This document shows, piece by piece, positions 17,010-27,472 of a DNA stretch of 64,000 nt (the first letter of the stretch is position 1; the number at the start of each line of letters is the position of its first letter). A program made the position numbers and the translations under genes. Below the pieces are notes generated by a model, which was not told the DNA's origin, made no database searches, and saw only the letters and a list, made by a program, of their open reading frames with translations. Source of the stretch: Planctomycetota bacterium (lineage in GTDB: Bacteria; Planctomycetota; UBA1135; UBA2386); assembly GCA_028281765.1 (NCBI GenBank), contig JANQJF010000034.1:1-64000 (forward strand), written 5' to 3'.

Positions 17010-18551
17010 ATGAATCACAATCGACTGATCTTCTTCGACACGACGCTACGCGACGGCGAGCAAGCGCCGGGGTTCGGCATGAGCCTCGACGAGAAGCTCC
17101 AGGTGGCGGCGGCGCTCGTGCGACTCGGAGTCGACGTGATCGAAGCGGGGTTTCCCGCGGCTTCGCCGGGCGACTTCGAAGCGGTTCGCACCATCGCCGA
17201 GCGTTGTGCGGACACGACGATCGCCGGGCTCGCGCGCTGCCACGAACACGACATCGCGCGAACCGCCGAGGCCCTCCAGAACGCATCTCGAGGCCGAATT
17301 CACGTGTTTCTGGCGACGAGCCCGATCCATCGCGAGCACAAGCTCGGCCTGGACCGCGAGCAAGTCCTCGCGCGGATCCGCGCCGGCGTCGGGCGCGCGC
17401 GTGACCTCTGCGACGACGTCGAGTTCTCGGCGGAGGACGCCTCGCGGACCGAGCCGGAGTTCCTCGTCGAAGCCGTCTCCGCCGCGATCGAAGCCGGAGC
17501 GACCACGATCAACATCCCGGACACCGTCGGGTTCGCACTACCCGCCGAGTTCGGGCGACTTTTCGCGATGCTGCGCTCCGAGTTCGGCGACGCCGCGACC
17601 TTCAGTGCCCACTGTCACGACGATCTGGGTCTCGCGCTCGCCAACAGTCTCGCGGCGGTCGCGAACGGCGCACGCCAGGTCGAGTGCACGATCAACGGCA
17701 TCGGAGAGCGCGCCGGCAACTGTGCGCTCGAGGAGATCGCGATGGCCATCCGTACTCGTCCGCTGGAGTTTCCGGTCGCGGTCGAGCTCGACACGACGCA
17801 GCTCTGCTCCGCGAGTCGGATCGTGTCCTCGATCACCGGCAGCACGGTGCAGCCGAACAAAGCGATCGTCGGCGCCAACGCATTCGCGCACGAGGCGGGC
17901 ATTCATCAACACGGCGTGCTCGCGCACAGCACGACGTACGAGATCATGCGCCCCGAGGACGTCGGCGCCGCCGGGTCGAGCCTCGTGCTCGGAAAGCACA
18001 GCGGTCGCCACGCGTTGCGTCAGCGCATCGAGACGCTCGGCTTCACGCTCGATGAGGACGCGTTCGACCGGCTGTTCACCGAGTTCAAGCTGCTCGCCGA
18101 CCGTAAGAAGGAACTCCACGATGCCGACATCGAGGCACTCGCGCTCGGTCGCAGCATCTCCGCGTCCGGCCCATGGCAGCTCGTTTCGCTGCAGACCACG
18201 TCGGGCACGAACACCCGACCGACGGCGAGCGTCGAGCTCATGCACCCGGAGAGCGGGGTGCGTGCCGAGGCCGCGATCGGGGACGGTCCGATCGACGCGG
18301 CATTCCGCGCAATCGCACGCGCGACCGAGATGCACGAACTCCGGCTCACCGACTATCAGGTTCACAGCGTGACCGGCGGCCCCGACGCGCAGGGGCGCGT
18401 CACCGTCGATTGCGCCTGTGAAGACCGCAGCCTGCGCGGTCACGGAGTCAGCACGGATACTGTAGAGGCCAGTGCACTGGCGATCCTGGACACCGTGAAC
18501 CGTTTCGAGACTCTCCAACCCTCCCGACTGACGAACGGAGCCAACCGATGA
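17010..18551 (+). CDS. leuA: 2-isopropylmalate synthase
   Basis: A 513-residue enzyme that condenses acetyl-CoA with 2-ketoisovalerate, the committed step to leucine. The N-terminal TIM barrel begins [17 protein letters not shown] (metal and substrate residues Arg/Asp), continues with [10 protein letters not shown] and INIPDTVGF, has the metal-binding [15 protein letters not shown] and NGIGERAGN, and the linker has [18 protein letters not shown]. The last 120 or so residues form the LeuA dimer/allosteric domain, so feedback inhibition by leucine is expected. The ATG at 17010 is 24 bp past an attenuator terminator. It overlaps ilvE by 4 bp. Confidence 0.96.
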   Translation: MNHNRLIFFDTTLRDGEQAPGFGMSLDEKLQVAAALVRLGVDVIEAGFPAASPGDFEAVRTIAERCADTTIAGLARCHEHDIARTAEALQNASRGRIHVFLATSPIHREHKLGLDREQVLARIRAGVGRARDLCDDVEFSAEDASRTEPEFLVEAVSAAIEAGATTINIPDTVGFALPAEFGRLFAMLRSEFGDAATFSAHCHDDLGLALANSLAAVANGARQVECTINGIGERAGNCALEEIAMAIRTRPLEFPVAVELDTTQLCSASRIVSSITGSTVQPNKAIVGANAFAHEAGIHQHGVLAHSTTYEIMRPEDVGAAGSSLVLGKHSGRHALRQRIETLGFTLDEDAFDRLFTEFKLLADRKKELHDADIEALALGRSISASGPWQLVSLQTTSGTNTRPTASVELMHPESGVRAEAAIGDGPIDAAFRAIARATEMHELRLTDYQVHSVTGGPDAQGRVTVDCACEDRSLRGHGVSTDTVEASALAILDTVNRFETLQPSRLTNGANR

Positions 18552-19480
18552 GCATTCAACCGACCGAGTGGATCTGGAAGAACGGCAAGCTCGTGCCGTG
18601 GGCCGAGGCGACGGTCCACGTCCTGACGCACGGTCTGCACTACGGCTCCTCCGTCTTCGAAGGAATTCGGGTCTACGAAACTCCGGGCGGTCCGGCGTTC
18701 TTCCGGCTGAAGCCGCACATCGAGCGTCTGTTCCGATCCGCCAAGATCCACGGCATGCCGCTGCCCCTCGAAGTGCACGAACTCGAGGACGCGTGTGCAG
18801 AGACCGTGCGGGCCAACGGCTTGAAGTGTGCATACGTGCGGCCACTCGCGTTCCGAGGCATGGGCACGCTCGGGTTCGACCCGACGCCGTCTCCGGTCGA
18901 GATCATCATCGCGGCCGTCGAATGGGGTCGGCTGCTCGGCGCGGAGGGCATCGAGAACGGGATCGACGTGTGCGTGTCGTCGTGGCAGCGCTGCGCCCCC
19001 AACACGATGCCGCTGCTCGCGAAGGCCGGCGGCAACTACCTCTCGAGTCAGCTGATGCACAACGAAGCCAAGCGCAACGGATACACCGAAGCGATCGGCC
19101 TCAGCTACGACGGCACCGTCAGCGAGGGTTCCGGCGAGAACATCTTCGTGATTCGAGACGGCGTGATCTACACGCCCGGCAGCGACCAGTCGATCCTGTG
19201 CGGCATCACGCGCGCGAGCGTGATCACTCTCGCAGAGCAGCTCGGCGTCGAGGTTCGCGAAGCGCGCATTCCACGCGAGTCGCTCTACGTCGCCGACGAG
19301 ATCTTCCTGACCGGCACCGCCGCCGAGATCACCCCTGTGCGTTCCGTCGACCGCACGCGGATCGGCAACGGCGGACGCGGCGAGATCACGCACAAGATCC
19401 AAGACGCGTTCTTCGGCCTGTTCGACGGGTCGACGGAGGACCGTTTCGGCTGGCTGACGCCGATCGAGGTGCGCGCGTGA
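18548..19480 (+). CDS. ilvE: Branched-chain amino acid aminotransferase
   Basis: A 310-residue class IV PLP aminotransferase that transfers the amino group to the three branched-chain keto acids. It has [18 protein letters not shown] near residue 28, Lys159 in [14 protein letters not shown] as the PLP-binding lysine, and [18 protein letters not shown] followed by GITRASV. Length matches bacterial IlvE. It overlaps leuA by 4 bp upstream and leuC by 4 bp downstream, and so sits in the middle of a leucine operon, giving the locus its final transamination step. Confidence 0.95.
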   Translation: MSIQPTEWIWKNGKLVPWAEATVHVLTHGLHYGSSVFEGIRVYETPGGPAFFRLKPHIERLFRSAKIHGMPLPLEVHELEDACAETVRANGLKCAYVRPLAFRGMGTLGFDPTPSPVEIIIAAVEWGRLLGAEGIENGIDVCVSSWQRCAPNTMPLLAKAGGNYLSSQLMHNEAKRNGYTEAIGLSYDGTVSEGSGENIFVIRDGVIYTPGSDQSILCGITRASVITLAEQLGVEVREARIPRESLYVADEIFLTGTAAEITPVRSVDRTRIGNGGRGEITHKIQDAFFGLFDGSTEDRFGWLTPIEVRA

Positions 19481-20889
19481 ACGAACCGCGCACTCTCTTC
19501 GACAAGATCTGGGACCGGCACGTCGTCCAGGCGGAGACGGACGAACGCCCGGCGCTGCTCTACGTCGACCTGCACCTCGTGCACGAAGTCACGTCACCAC
19601 AGGCTTTCCGGACGCTGCGCGGTCGGAACCTCCGCGTGCGCCGGCCCGACCGCACGCTCGCCACCATCGATCACTCGGTGCCGACCACAGTGGCCGATGA
19701 ACACGGGACGTGGCCCGGCCTCAGCGCCGCCGCGTCGAAGCAGATCGAGGAACTGCGCGACAACTGTCGAACGTTCGGGGTTCCGCTCCGGGACTCGACG
19801 GACGACCGCGGCATCGTGCACGTGATCGGCCCGGAGAGCGGCGCCACCCAACCCGGGATGACGATCGTGTGTGGCGACAGTCATACGAGCACCCACGGCG
19901 CCTTCGGTGCGCTCGCGTTCGGGATCGGCTCGACCGAGGTCTCGCACGTGCTCGCGACGCAGTGCTTGCTGCAGCGCAAGCCGCGCAGCATGGCGGTCGA
20001 ACTCGTCGGGACTCCGGCCCCGGGGGTGACTGCCAAGGACCTGATCCTCGCCGTGATCGGGCGACTCGGCGTCGACGGCGGCACCGGACACGTGATCGAG
20101 TACCGCGGAGACGCGGTCACTCGACTCGACATGGCGGGCCGCATGACGCTCTGCAACATGTCGATCGAAGCCGGCGCGCGCGCCGGCCTCGTCGCTCCGG
20201 ACGCCACGACGTTCGAGTACCTGCGCGGCCGGCCGAGGGCGCCTGCCAACGGAGACTGGGAGCATGCCGTGCGAGACTGGTCGGAACTGCCCACGGACGC
20301 GGGGGCCCGATTCGACGCGACAGTGACGGTCGACGTCGGCAACCTCACGCCGCAGATCACGTACGGCACGAACCCGGGCATGGTCATGCCGATCGAAGCG
20401 AACGTCCCGAACCGGTCCGAGGACGGAGACGCCCTCGAGTACATGCAGCTCGAGCCGAACGCTCCGCTGCTCGGTCGTCCGATCGACGTCGCGTTCGTCG
20501 GCAGCTGCACGAACGGGCGCATCGAGGATCTTCGCTCCGCCGCGGCGGTCCTGCGCGGCCATCGAATTCGAGACTCCGTCCGCATGCTCGTCGTGCCCGG
20601 GTCTCACGCGGTCAAGGCCGCTGCCGAGCGCGAAGGACTCGCCGACGTGTTCGTCGCCGCCGGCGCTGAATGGCGCGAGCCCGGCTGCTCGATGTGCATC
20701 GCGATGAACGGGGACGTGGTCGGCAAGGGACAGCTCGCGATCAGCACGAGCAATCGCAACTTCCGCGGCCGACAGGGACCGGGCTCCCGCACGCTGCTGG
20801 CGAGCCCCGCGACCGTCGCCGCGTCCGCGATCGAAGGCGCCGTCGCCGACCCGCGCGACTTCGCCACGACGGAGACCATCGATGCATGA
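19477..20889 (+). CDS. leuC: 3-isopropylmalate dehydratase large subunit
   Basis: A 470-residue aconitase-family protein; with LeuD it isomerises 2- to 3-isopropylmalate. The [4Fe-4S] ligands are Cys344 in GSCTNGR and Cys404/Cys407 in [17 protein letters not shown] and [13 protein letters not shown] are further family motifs. I used the GTG at 19477, overlapping the ilvE stop (GTGA), which gives [17 protein letters not shown], the normal LeuC N-terminus. The frame extends another 900 bases upstream inside ilvE, but that is antisense-like filler. It overlaps leuD by 8 bp. Confidence 0.96.
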   Translation: MNEPRTLFDKIWDRHVVQAETDERPALLYVDLHLVHEVTSPQAFRTLRGRNLRVRRPDRTLATIDHSVPTTVADEHGTWPGLSAAASKQIEELRDNCRTFGVPLRDSTDDRGIVHVIGPESGATQPGMTIVCGDSHTSTHGAFGALAFGIGSTEVSHVLATQCLLQRKPRSMAVELVGTPAPGVTAKDLILAVIGRLGVDGGTGHVIEYRGDAVTRLDMAGRMTLCNMSIEAGARAGLVAPDATTFEYLRGRPRAPANGDWEHAVRDWSELPTDAGARFDATVTVDVGNLTPQITYGTNPGMVMPIEANVPNRSEDGDALEYMQLEPNAPLLGRPIDVAFVGSCTNGRIEDLRSAAAVLRGHRIRDSVRMLVVPGSHAVKAAAEREGLADVFVAAGAEWREPGCSMCIAMNGDVVGKGQLAISTSNRNFRGRQGPGSRTLLASPATVAASAIEGAVADPRDFATTETIDA

Positions 20890-21433
20890 ACCACTGACGA
20901 CCGTGAGCTCGAGCCGGCTCGTGCTGCCGCAGCCGAACATCGACACGGACCAGATCATCCCGGCGCGATTCCTGACCACGACGACTCGTCACGGCCTCGG
21001 CGCTCACGCGTTCGCGGACTGGCGCGACACCCCACCGCTCGACGACCCACGGGCCGCAGACTGCGCAGTCCTCGTCGCCGGTGACAACTTCGGGTGTGGC
21101 AGTTCTCGTGAACACGCGGCCTGGGCGCTGCACGACTTCGGCATCCGCGCGGTAATCAGCACGACGATCGCCGACATCTTCCGCGCCAACGCGATTCAGA
21201 ACGGCATCGTACCGATCGAAGTCGCCCCGAAGACACACGCCGCGCTGCTCGCGCGTCCCTGGGAACCGGTCGAACTCGATCTCCCGAGTCGACGTATTCG
21301 ATTCGACGGTGCGGAGATCGAGTTCACGATCGATGCATTTGGCGCGCACTGTCTCGCGCACGGCCTGGATACGCTCGACTACCTCCTCTCGCAGTCGAAC
21401 GACATCACTGCGTTCGAGGCAGCACGAGCATGA
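20882..21433 (+). CDS. leuD: 3-isopropylmalate dehydratase small subunit
   Basis: A 183-residue swivel-domain partner of LeuC. Recognised from [13 protein letters not shown] at the N-terminus, [17 protein letters not shown] in the centre (substrate-binding loop), and [17 protein letters not shown]. Length is at the short end of the usual range (about 190-200). Its ATG lies within the last codons of leuC and its stop overlaps leuB by 4 bp, so production of both subunits is coupled. Confidence 0.96.
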   Translation: MHEPLTTVSSSRLVLPQPNIDTDQIIPARFLTTTTRHGLGAHAFADWRDTPPLDDPRAADCAVLVAGDNFGCGSSREHAAWALHDFGIRAVISTTIADIFRANAIQNGIVPIEVAPKTHAALLARPWEPVELDLPSRRIRFDGAEIEFTIDAFGAHCLAHGLDTLDYLLSQSNDITAFEAARA

Positions 21434-22491
21434 GCACGAACACCAACCTGGTCGCCGCACTCCCTGGCGACGGCATCGGACCCGAGGTCATCGCGAGCGC
21501 GGTGCAGGTATGCGAACGCGCCGCCGAGCGATTCGAGATCGACCTGCAATTCGAGACCGCCCCGGTCGGCGGTGCGGCGATCGACGAGACGGGCTCGCCG
21601 CTCCCGGACGAGACCCGCGCACTCTGTCAGCGCAGTCGCGCGGTCCTGCTCGGCGCGATCGGGGGGCCGAAGTGGGACGACCCGAACGCCGAGGTGCGAC
21701 CCGAAGAGGCGCTCCTGGAACTCCGCGGCTCGTTCGGACTGTTCGCGAACCTGCGACCGATCCGCCCCGTCGGCAGGTCGGCCGCGAACTCGCCGATTCG
21801 CGGCGAACTCCTCGAGAACGTCGACATCCTCTTCGTCCGCGAACTCACCGGCGGCATCTACTTCGGCGCGAAGCACCGCACGGAACGAGAAGCATCCGAC
21901 CTGATGGTGTACACGGTCGAAGAGATCGAGCGGATCGTGCGCCGAGCCTGCCGCCTCGCCGCGTCGCGCTCCGGCCGCCTGACTTCCGTCGACAAGGCGA
22001 ACATCCTGGAGTCCTCCCGACTGTGGCGGGAGACCACGACGCGCATCGTGTGGGACGAATTTCCGACGCTCGAACTCGAGCACCTCCTCGTCGACGCGAT
22101 GGCGATGCACCTGCTGCGTCGGCCATCCGACTTCGACGTCGTCGTCACCGAGAACATGTTCGGCGACATCCTGACGGACGAGGCGTCGATGCTCAGCGGC
22201 TCGCTCGGGATGCTGCCGTCGGCGTCGCTCGGAGAAGGGGTCTTCGGACTCTATGAACCGGTGCACGGCTCCGCTCCCGACATCGCCGGTCGAGGTATTG
22301 CGAACCCGTTCGGTGCGATTCTCTCCAGCGCGATGATGCTGCGGGAGTCGTTCGATCGGCCTGACGCAGCCGCCGCCATCGAGCACGCGGTCGAACTCGT
22401 GATCGAACGAGGCCTGCTGCCGCGAGACCTGGGCCCCGAGTCCGCCTCGACTGACCGCATCACGAGCGCGGTCGTCGACGCGCTGCAGTGA
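21430..22491 (+). CDS. leuB: 3-isopropylmalate dehydrogenase
   Basis: A 353-residue NAD-dependent decarboxylating dehydrogenase making 2-ketoisocaproate. It has ALPGDGIGPEV, the LeuB-specific LRGSFGLFANLRPIRP with substrate arginines, VRELTGGIYFG with the catalytic Tyr, SVDKANILESSRLWR with the catalytic Lys, and ENMFGDILTDEAS with metal-binding aspartates; the NAD-binding EPVHGSAPDIAG follows. It is the last gene of leuA-ilvE-leuCDB. No clear terminator was seen in the 96 bp after it. Confidence 0.96.
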   Translation: MSTNTNLVAALPGDGIGPEVIASAVQVCERAAERFEIDLQFETAPVGGAAIDETGSPLPDETRALCQRSRAVLLGAIGGPKWDDPNAEVRPEEALLELRGSFGLFANLRPIRPVGRSAANSPIRGELLENVDILFVRELTGGIYFGAKHRTEREASDLMVYTVEEIERIVRRACRLAASRSGRLTSVDKANILESSRLWRETTTRIVWDEFPTLELEHLLVDAMAMHLLRRPSDFDVVVTENMFGDILTDEASMLSGSLGMLPSASLGEGVFGLYEPVHGSAPDIAGRGIANPFGAILSSAMMLRESFDRPDAAAAIEHAVELVIERGLLPRDLGPESASTDRITSAVVDALQ

Positions 22492-22587
22492 TCTCCGGCA
22501 CCGCGAGCGCGACCCTCTCGCCTCGATTGTGAAGAGCCCTCGGTGCGGCATTTCGCCACGCTTGCGCAACCTCTCACCGGAGAGACA

Positions 22588-24219
22588 ATGCCGGGTATGC
22601 GTTTACACCTCCTCAGTTCTTGCGTACTCGTCACCGCCGCTTCGGCATTCGCACAAAGCAACGCGGTCCCCGGGACGGACGTCAACCTCTACGAGATGGG
22701 CTCCGCGAGCTACTACGGCCGCGAAGGCGATCCGTACCCGAACGGCACGATCGGCTTCGCGTTCGGGCACTCGATGTGCAACGCGGGCTCGGTGCACATC
22801 CCGTGGGACTTCATCGTGGGCAATCAGATGCAGAGCACGCATCCGAAGATCGCGTTCCTCGTCGTCAAGGAAGTCGACGGCCGCATGTATCAGGTCTCGA
22901 ACCGTGCCTTCCTCAAGCACTCGCGCTTCGCGTTCAACTTCAGCAGCGGAGCTTGCGCGCCGTGCCAGAGCGGCCCGCCCGACACGTTTCGCATCGGCTG
23001 CGCGGACACCTATGGTCCGGGCTTCAACGCGAGCCAGTCCAGCCTCGGCCCGACCGGTGAAATCGATCCCTGGCTCGGCACGTTCGACTCGGTCGGCAGC
23101 TATTTCGACCGCGGCGACCCGTCCGTGGGTGGCGCCGCCGCAACCGACAACGTCTACACCCTCTCGCCCATCGGCTTCGGCGCGGTCAAGAACCGCGTGA
23201 ACTGCGAGGAGAGCGACCTGACCGGCGCCGGGACCTTCCGCGCGCAGTGCCACGTCGTGATCCTCGGCGAACCGCTGCAGAATCGTGCGAACAACCTGCG
23301 CAGCAAGGCGATCGACTTCAACTGGGGCGGCAGCAGCTGGACCGTGTCCACGTCCGGCGGCTCGGTCCAGGGGCCGGTGCTGACCCAGTGGACCGGTGCA
23401 ACCACCGACATTGGCGGCAACGGCACTGACGATGGCCGCTTCATGGTCGGCGTGAACGTCACGGGTCCGGTCGACGGCAAGTGGCACTACGAATACGCCG
23501 TCCAGAACATCGACAACTCGCGCGGTGCCGCGACGTTCCGCATCCCGATCGCACCGGGTGCCATCGTCGACAACGTCGGCGTGCACGACATCGACCAAGA
23601 CGACAGCAACGACTGGTCGCATCAGTTCTCCGGCGACGAGCTGACCTTCTCGGCCGGCGTCGACAACGCTCTCGAGTGGAACACGATCTACAACTTCTGG
23701 TTCGACTGCTCGGCCGCGCCGGTGTTCGGCCAGACGACGCTCGACCAGGCGCTGCCGGGTCCGGGTCAGTCTGACGTCACCGTCGGCGCGCGCGTTCCGC
23801 AGGGTGTCCTGAACGCCGCGACGGCCGTCCTCGGGGACAGCGACTGCGGCGGCGCCGGCATGACGCTCGCCGCGAGCGCACGACCGGTCCTCGGCACGAG
23901 CATCACCCTCGACACGACCTCGATCCCGGGTGGCACGACCGCCGGCGCGCTGATCCTGTCGTTCGACCGTTCGAACCCCGCGATCGACCTCACCCCGATC
24001 GGCATGGCGAACTGCGCCTACCACGGGGCGGGCTCGGACGCGCACCTGCCGTTCTCCCTGCCGATCGGCTCGGCGGCGCAGTTCCCGGTGTCGTTCCCGA
24101 ACGTGGCCGGCCTGGTCGGCGTCCAGATCGTCGGCCAATCGTTCACCGTCGGGCCACTGCTGACCTCGCTCGGCGTCGTCGGCTCGAACGGCCTGCTGCT
24201 CGGCCTCGCGACGAACTGA
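22588..24219 (+). CDS. Secreted protein with lineage-type C-terminal beta module
   Basis: A 543-residue exported protein. The ATG at 22588 has a ribosome binding site (GGAGAG) and gives a signal peptide ([11 protein letters not shown] onward, cut after FAQ). Residues 25-390 form an unrecognised beta-rich domain with several cysteines and an acidic stretch ([12 protein letters not shown]) that could bind calcium. The last 130 residues, including LTPIGMANC and a final QSF...SLG...LLLG pattern, resemble the C-terminus of the kelch-like protein at 49754-51106. Function unknown; likely cell-surface or released. The frame opens earlier at 22543, but the shorter start has the ribosome binding site. 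Confidence 0.75.
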   Translation: MPGMRLHLLSSCVLVTAASAFAQSNAVPGTDVNLYEMGSASYYGREGDPYPNGTIGFAFGHSMCNAGSVHIPWDFIVGNQMQSTHPKIAFLVVKEVDGRMYQVSNRAFLKHSRFAFNFSSGACAPCQSGPPDTFRIGCADTYGPGFNASQSSLGPTGEIDPWLGTFDSVGSYFDRGDPSVGGAAATDNVYTLSPIGFGAVKNRVNCEESDLTGAGTFRAQCHVVILGEPLQNRANNLRSKAIDFNWGGSSWTVSTSGGSVQGPVLTQWTGATTDIGGNGTDDGRFMVGVNVTGPVDGKWHYEYAVQNIDNSRGAATFRIPIAPGAIVDNVGVHDIDQDDSNDWSHQFSGDELTFSAGVDNALEWNTIYNFWFDCSAAPVFGQTTLDQALPGPGQSDVTVGARVPQGVLNAATAVLGDSDCGGAGMTLAASARPVLGTSITLDTTSIPGGTTAGALILSFDRSNPAIDLTPIGMANCAYHGAGSDAHLPFSLPIGSAAQFPVSFPNVAGLVGVQIVGQSFTVGPLLTSLGVVGSNGLLLGLATN

Positions 24220-24296
24220 GGCCCGAATGCCGCGCCGGACGGCCACACGGCCACGGCGCCGCGCGCGGCGTGAGAATTGCGAAACTCCGCCGCGCG

Positions 24297-24337
24297 GCGA
24301 GCCATTGGCTCGCTTCTGGCGTGCTCGACGCCAGAAG
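24297..24337. repeat. Two abutting perfect inverted repeats
   Basis: GCGAGCC-ATT-GGCTCGC (24297-24313) abuts CTTCTGGCG-N7-CGCCAGAAG (24313-24337). They lie in the 199-bp gap between the secreted-protein gene and the aldolase gene. Both arms are perfect. There is no T-run, so they may be a factor-dependent terminator, an RNA-stability hairpin, or part of the aldolase 5' leader. Confidence 0.55.
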
Positions 24338-24418
24338 ACGGAACATTGCCATGACCCGGCCGCGGTCCTGGGTATGGTCTTCCGCGAATTCCACGTCCCC
24401 GAACCCCACTCCCACCCC

Positions 24419-25312
24419 ATGTCAGCATTCGATACCCAACTCGAAAAGGTCCGCTCGGCGGACGGCTTCATCGCGGCCCTCGACCAGAGCGGCGGCAGCA
24501 CTCCCAAGGCGCTGCGCCTCTACGGCGTCGAAGAGAACGAGTACTCCGGCGATGACGAGATGTTCGGCAAGATCCACGAGATGCGGACGCGTATCGTGAC
24601 GAGCCCGAGCTTCCACGGCGACCGCATCCTCGGTGCGATCCTCTTCGAGAACACGATGGATCGGCAGATCGAAGGCAAGGGCAGCGCCCAGTTCCTCTGG
24701 GAAGAGAAGAACGTCGTGCCTTTCCTCAAGGTCGACAAGGGACTCGAGAACGAGGCGAACGGCGTCCAACTCATGAAGCCGATGCCGGGACTCGACGATC
24801 TCCTCGCCCGCGCGAAGGGACTCGGCGTGTTCGGGACCAAGATGCGCTCCGTCATCAAGACCGCGAACAAGGAAGGCATCCAGGCGATCGTCGACCAGCA
24901 GTTCGAAATCGGCCTGCAGATCTGCGCCGCCGGCCTGGTCCCGATCCTCGAGCCGGAAGTCGACATCCACAGCCCGTCGAAGGCCGAAGCGGAAGACATG
25001 CTGAAGGCCGCGCTGCTCGAGCGCCTCGGCAAGCTGTCGCCCGATCAACTGGTGATGTTCAAGGTCACGCTGCCCGAGACAGCCGGCTTCTACCAGGAGT
25101 GCATCGACCACCCGAACGTCGTGCGCGTCGTCGCGCTGTCGGGCGGCTACTCCCGCGAAGAGGCGAACGATCGCCTCGCGAAGAACCACGGCATGATCGC
25201 GAGCTTCTCACGCGCGCTGTCGGAAGGCCTGAGCGCGAAGCAGTCGGCAGACGAGTTCAACTCGATGCTCGACGAGTCGGTCGGCAGCATCTTCGAAGCG
25301 TCGAAGACCTGA
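24419..25312 (+). CDS. fda: Class I fructose-1,6-bisphosphate aldolase (staphylococcal type)
   Basis: A 297-residue Schiff-base aldolase that reversibly splits fructose-1,6-bisphosphate into triose phosphates. It closely resembles the small bacterial class I enzyme of Staphylococcus: [17 protein letters not shown] at the N-terminus, [51 protein letters not shown] and [14 protein letters not shown] follow in the same order. The lysine in MFKVTLPE is the expected Schiff-base residue. The start is the ATG at 24419; the frame is open upstream but unrelated. It is monocistronic, convergent with a membrane-protein gene. Confidence 0.95.
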   Translation: MSAFDTQLEKVRSADGFIAALDQSGGSTPKALRLYGVEENEYSGDDEMFGKIHEMRTRIVTSPSFHGDRILGAILFENTMDRQIEGKGSAQFLWEEKNVVPFLKVDKGLENEANGVQLMKPMPGLDDLLARAKGLGVFGTKMRSVIKTANKEGIQAIVDQQFEIGLQICAAGLVPILEPEVDIHSPSKAEAEDMLKAALLERLGKLSPDQLVMFKVTLPETAGFYQECIDHPNVVRVVALSGGYSREEANDRLAKNHGMIASFSRALSEGLSAKQSADEFNSMLDESVGSIFEASKT

Positions 25313-26032
25313 TCAGGTCGGCAGCGGGTCAGCCTGCTCAGCCACAGGCGGGGACGGGTCTCCGTCAGCCGCACCGATCTCGACGTGCGGCTCGAGCTCG
25401 CGCAGCATACGCGAGCTCGTCCATGCGATCCGCAGCAGATCGGCCGCGACGACTTCGACCTGCCGATCGAGGCAGCGCATACTCGTCGTGAAGAACAGGA
25501 AGCGCCGCAGCGGCGGATCGACCTCGGTCTCGGCGCGGATCGCCGCGCGCAGCACCTCGGTGTCGCCGTGCCGCAGCCGCATCTCGAGCTTGTAGGAGAC
25601 TCGCTCCGTCTCCCGGCCGAGCGACGACTTGCGATCGACGATCCGACGAACGCTCGCGATCTCGTCGAAGCCGAGGAAAACCGCGGTCGCACCGGTGTCC
25701 GGGAAGTGGAAGTTCGCGTAGGAACGGAACTGCAAGAACACGCCGTCCCCCGCCACCTTCATGACCCAGTTCGTCCGCCGCAGCGTCCCCTCGACCGACG
25801 TCCACGCGGCGCTGAGGAGCACGATCCACAAGAGCCCGAAGATCGACGCGACCGGCCCCACGACGATCCAAACCACCCAGTGAAGGTCGGACAGGAAGTT
25901 GTCGTACGCGAGGTACGCGACGATCGGAGCGGCCGCGATCAACGCGAACAGCACGACCGCGCCGACCGGCGAGTAGCCGAGCGAACGCACGATGCGCATG
26001 TCCGAGATTTCGTCGGTGTGAACGAGCCGCAT
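25313..26032 (-). CDS. Membrane protein of unknown function, two N-terminal TM helices
   Basis: A 239-residue protein. Two hydrophobic segments (about residues 23-43 and 53-76) form a hairpin, followed by a soluble beta-rich domain of about 150 residues (VFLQFRSYANFHFP through RVSYKLEMRLRHGD) reminiscent of the PH-like domains of bacterial membrane proteins. The C-terminal tail is acidic and proline-rich. I do not recognise the family. It is convergent with the aldolase gene (stop codons abut) and divergent from the polysaccharide-lyase-like gene, 93 bp away. Confidence 0.65.
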   Translation of the reverse strand: MRLVHTDEISDMRIVRSLGYSPVGAVVLFALIAAAPIVAYLAYDNFLSDLHWVVWIVVGPVASIFGLLWIVLLSAAWTSVEGTLRRTNWVMKVAGDGVFLQFRSYANFHFPDTGATAVFLGFDEIASVRRIVDRKSSLGRETERVSYKLEMRLRHGDTEVLRAAIRAETEVDPPLRRFLFFTTSMRCLDRQVEVVAADLLRIAWTSSRMLRELEPHVEIGAADGDPSPPVAEQADPLPT

Positions 26033-26125
26033 GGATCCTGCACTTCGGCAAGAACGCGGCCACGCGCGAGCGAGGCGGCTGATTCCGTCTCAGAACGGGA
26101 GGCGGCGCGCGGCTACACTGGCCGG

Positions 26126-27067
26126 ATGCTGCTCCCCGCACTGATCCTGGCGTCGTGTCTTCAGGATGTTCGATCCGAACGCTCGGAACCGCGCTCCGAA
26201 CCACGGGACATCACCGAACGCACGCTCGCCGACGAGAAGGCTCTCGCCGCCCTGCAGCAGCCGGGCGACGTCCTGTTCGAGGACGACTTCGAGTCGAAGG
26301 ACTCACTCGAGAAGTACTTCGAGATTCGTGGACGTGACGACGGCCGCGCGACGCTCGTCCGCGACCCGAAGCTCGCCCATCGCAGTCGCGGCGCGATCCG
26401 ATTCATCGCGCCGGAGCGCGACGGCAAGTCGTCCGGCTCCGGAGCGAGCGCGTGGCTCGGCGCCCGCGGACACGACCGCGTCTACTTCCGTCGCTACATC
26501 CGCTTCGCCGAGGACTACGACCAAGGCAACCTCAACCACACCGGCGGTGGCATCGCGGGTATCGGTGGCACCGGCAAGTGGGACGGCATGGGCAAAGCTG
26601 GCGTCCGCCCGAAGGGCGGCGACCGGTTCACGTGCGGGTTCGAGCCATGGCGCGACTGGGGACGCGAAGAGGCCCCGGGCTACATGTTCCTCTACACCTA
26701 CTGGGTGGACATGAAGCAGGGACGCGACGGCAACTGGTGGGGCAACATGCTCGAGCCGGCCGAGGATCGGCGCGTCGTGCCGCCGCGCGGCAAATGGGTC
26801 TGCCTAGAGCAGATGATCCAGGTCAACGAGGTCGGCAAGGCAGACGGCGAGCTCGCCGCGTGGATCGACGGCAAGCTCTATCTGCACATGGAAGGCTTCC
26901 GCTGGCGCACCGACGAGAGGGTGCGCATCAAGCGCTTCGACATCGGGATCTACATCCACTCGGCGCGGCGACACAACGAGGTGCTCTACGACGACGTCGT
27001 CGTGTCGACGGGCTACGTCGGACCGCGCCGCGAGCCGGTCGAACCGGACCCGGCGAAGAAGCGGTAG
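26126..27067 (+). CDS. Exported polysaccharide-lyase-like jelly-roll protein
   Basis: A 313-residue protein with a short leader and a possible lipobox (LILASC). After a charged linker comes a concanavalin-like jelly-roll domain: VLFEDDFESKDSLEKYFE at its start, VYFRRYIRFAEDYDQGNLNHTGGG in the middle, and IGIYIHSARRHNEVLYDDVVV at the end, as in family-14-like polysaccharide lyases and related carbohydrate-binding folds. It may cut or bind an anionic polysaccharide outside the cell, which would suit the GH88 uronate route at the window start. Family recognition is by pattern only and no catalytic residue can be pinned. Start ATG at 26126. Confidence 0.65.
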   Translation: MLLPALILASCLQDVRSERSEPRSEPRDITERTLADEKALAALQQPGDVLFEDDFESKDSLEKYFEIRGRDDGRATLVRDPKLAHRSRGAIRFIAPERDGKSSGSGASAWLGARGHDRVYFRRYIRFAEDYDQGNLNHTGGGIAGIGGTGKWDGMGKAGVRPKGGDRFTCGFEPWRDWGREEAPGYMFLYTYWVDMKQGRDGNWWGNMLEPAEDRRVVPPRGKWVCLEQMIQVNEVGKADGELAAWIDGKLYLHMEGFRWRTDERVRIKRFDIGIYIHSARRHNEVLYDDVVVSTGYVGPRREPVEPDPAKKR

Positions 27068-27070
27068 GCG

Positions 27071-27472
27071 CTACCGCGAACGCCACTCGATGATGTCGGG
27101 CAACCCGCTGCGGCCGCGCAGCTCGGCCTCGACCGTGTGCACGACCGGTCGACCGCGAGGCCCGGACGGCCAAGTCGTCGCCGTCGATCGGACCGTCCAG
27201 AACGATTCGTCGGCGGCCGCGCCTTCGACATGCACCTCGACGGTGGCGGCGCCGATCGTCGTTCGCTCGGTCGCGAAACCCGCGTCCTGCGCGAGCCGCG
27301 CGCGCGCGAGTTCGATTCCGCCGTCCGCCGCGGCGAGCGTGACCGCACGCGCGGACTCGAGCCTGGTGTCCACCGTGTCGCGGAAGCTCAACTGCGTCAG
27401 CGCGGTCACGACACCGGCCGCGAGCACGAGCGCGATCAGAGCCGCATACATCGCAAAGCCACGTTCGTTCAT
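27071..27472 (-). CDS. PilX/GspK-like prepilin protein
   Basis: A 133-residue protein beginning MNERGFAMYAALIALVL. The Gly-Phe junction followed by a hydrophobic helix is typical of type IV prepilin-like proteins, but the usual Glu at position 5 of the mature protein is missing, as in PilX/GspK minor pseudopilins. It has no further recognisable domain and is shorter than GspK. Its ATG overlaps the upstream pseudopilin gene by 4 bp, and it is the last gene of a six-gene gspE-F-F-I-J-K-like operon. Confidence 0.68.
   Translation of the reverse strand: MNERGFAMYAALIALVLAAGVVTALTQLSFRDTVDTRLESARAVTLAAADGGIELARARLAQDAGFATERTTIGAATVEVHVEGAAADESFWTVRSTATTWPSGPRGRPVVHTVEAELRGRSGLPDIIEWRSR

Noticed and set aside
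18568..20889. A 773-codon frame suggesting an ilvE-leuC fusion
   Set aside because: The first 300 codons are an off-frame reading of ilvE. LeuC homology begins at the GTG at 19477, which overlaps the ilvE stop.
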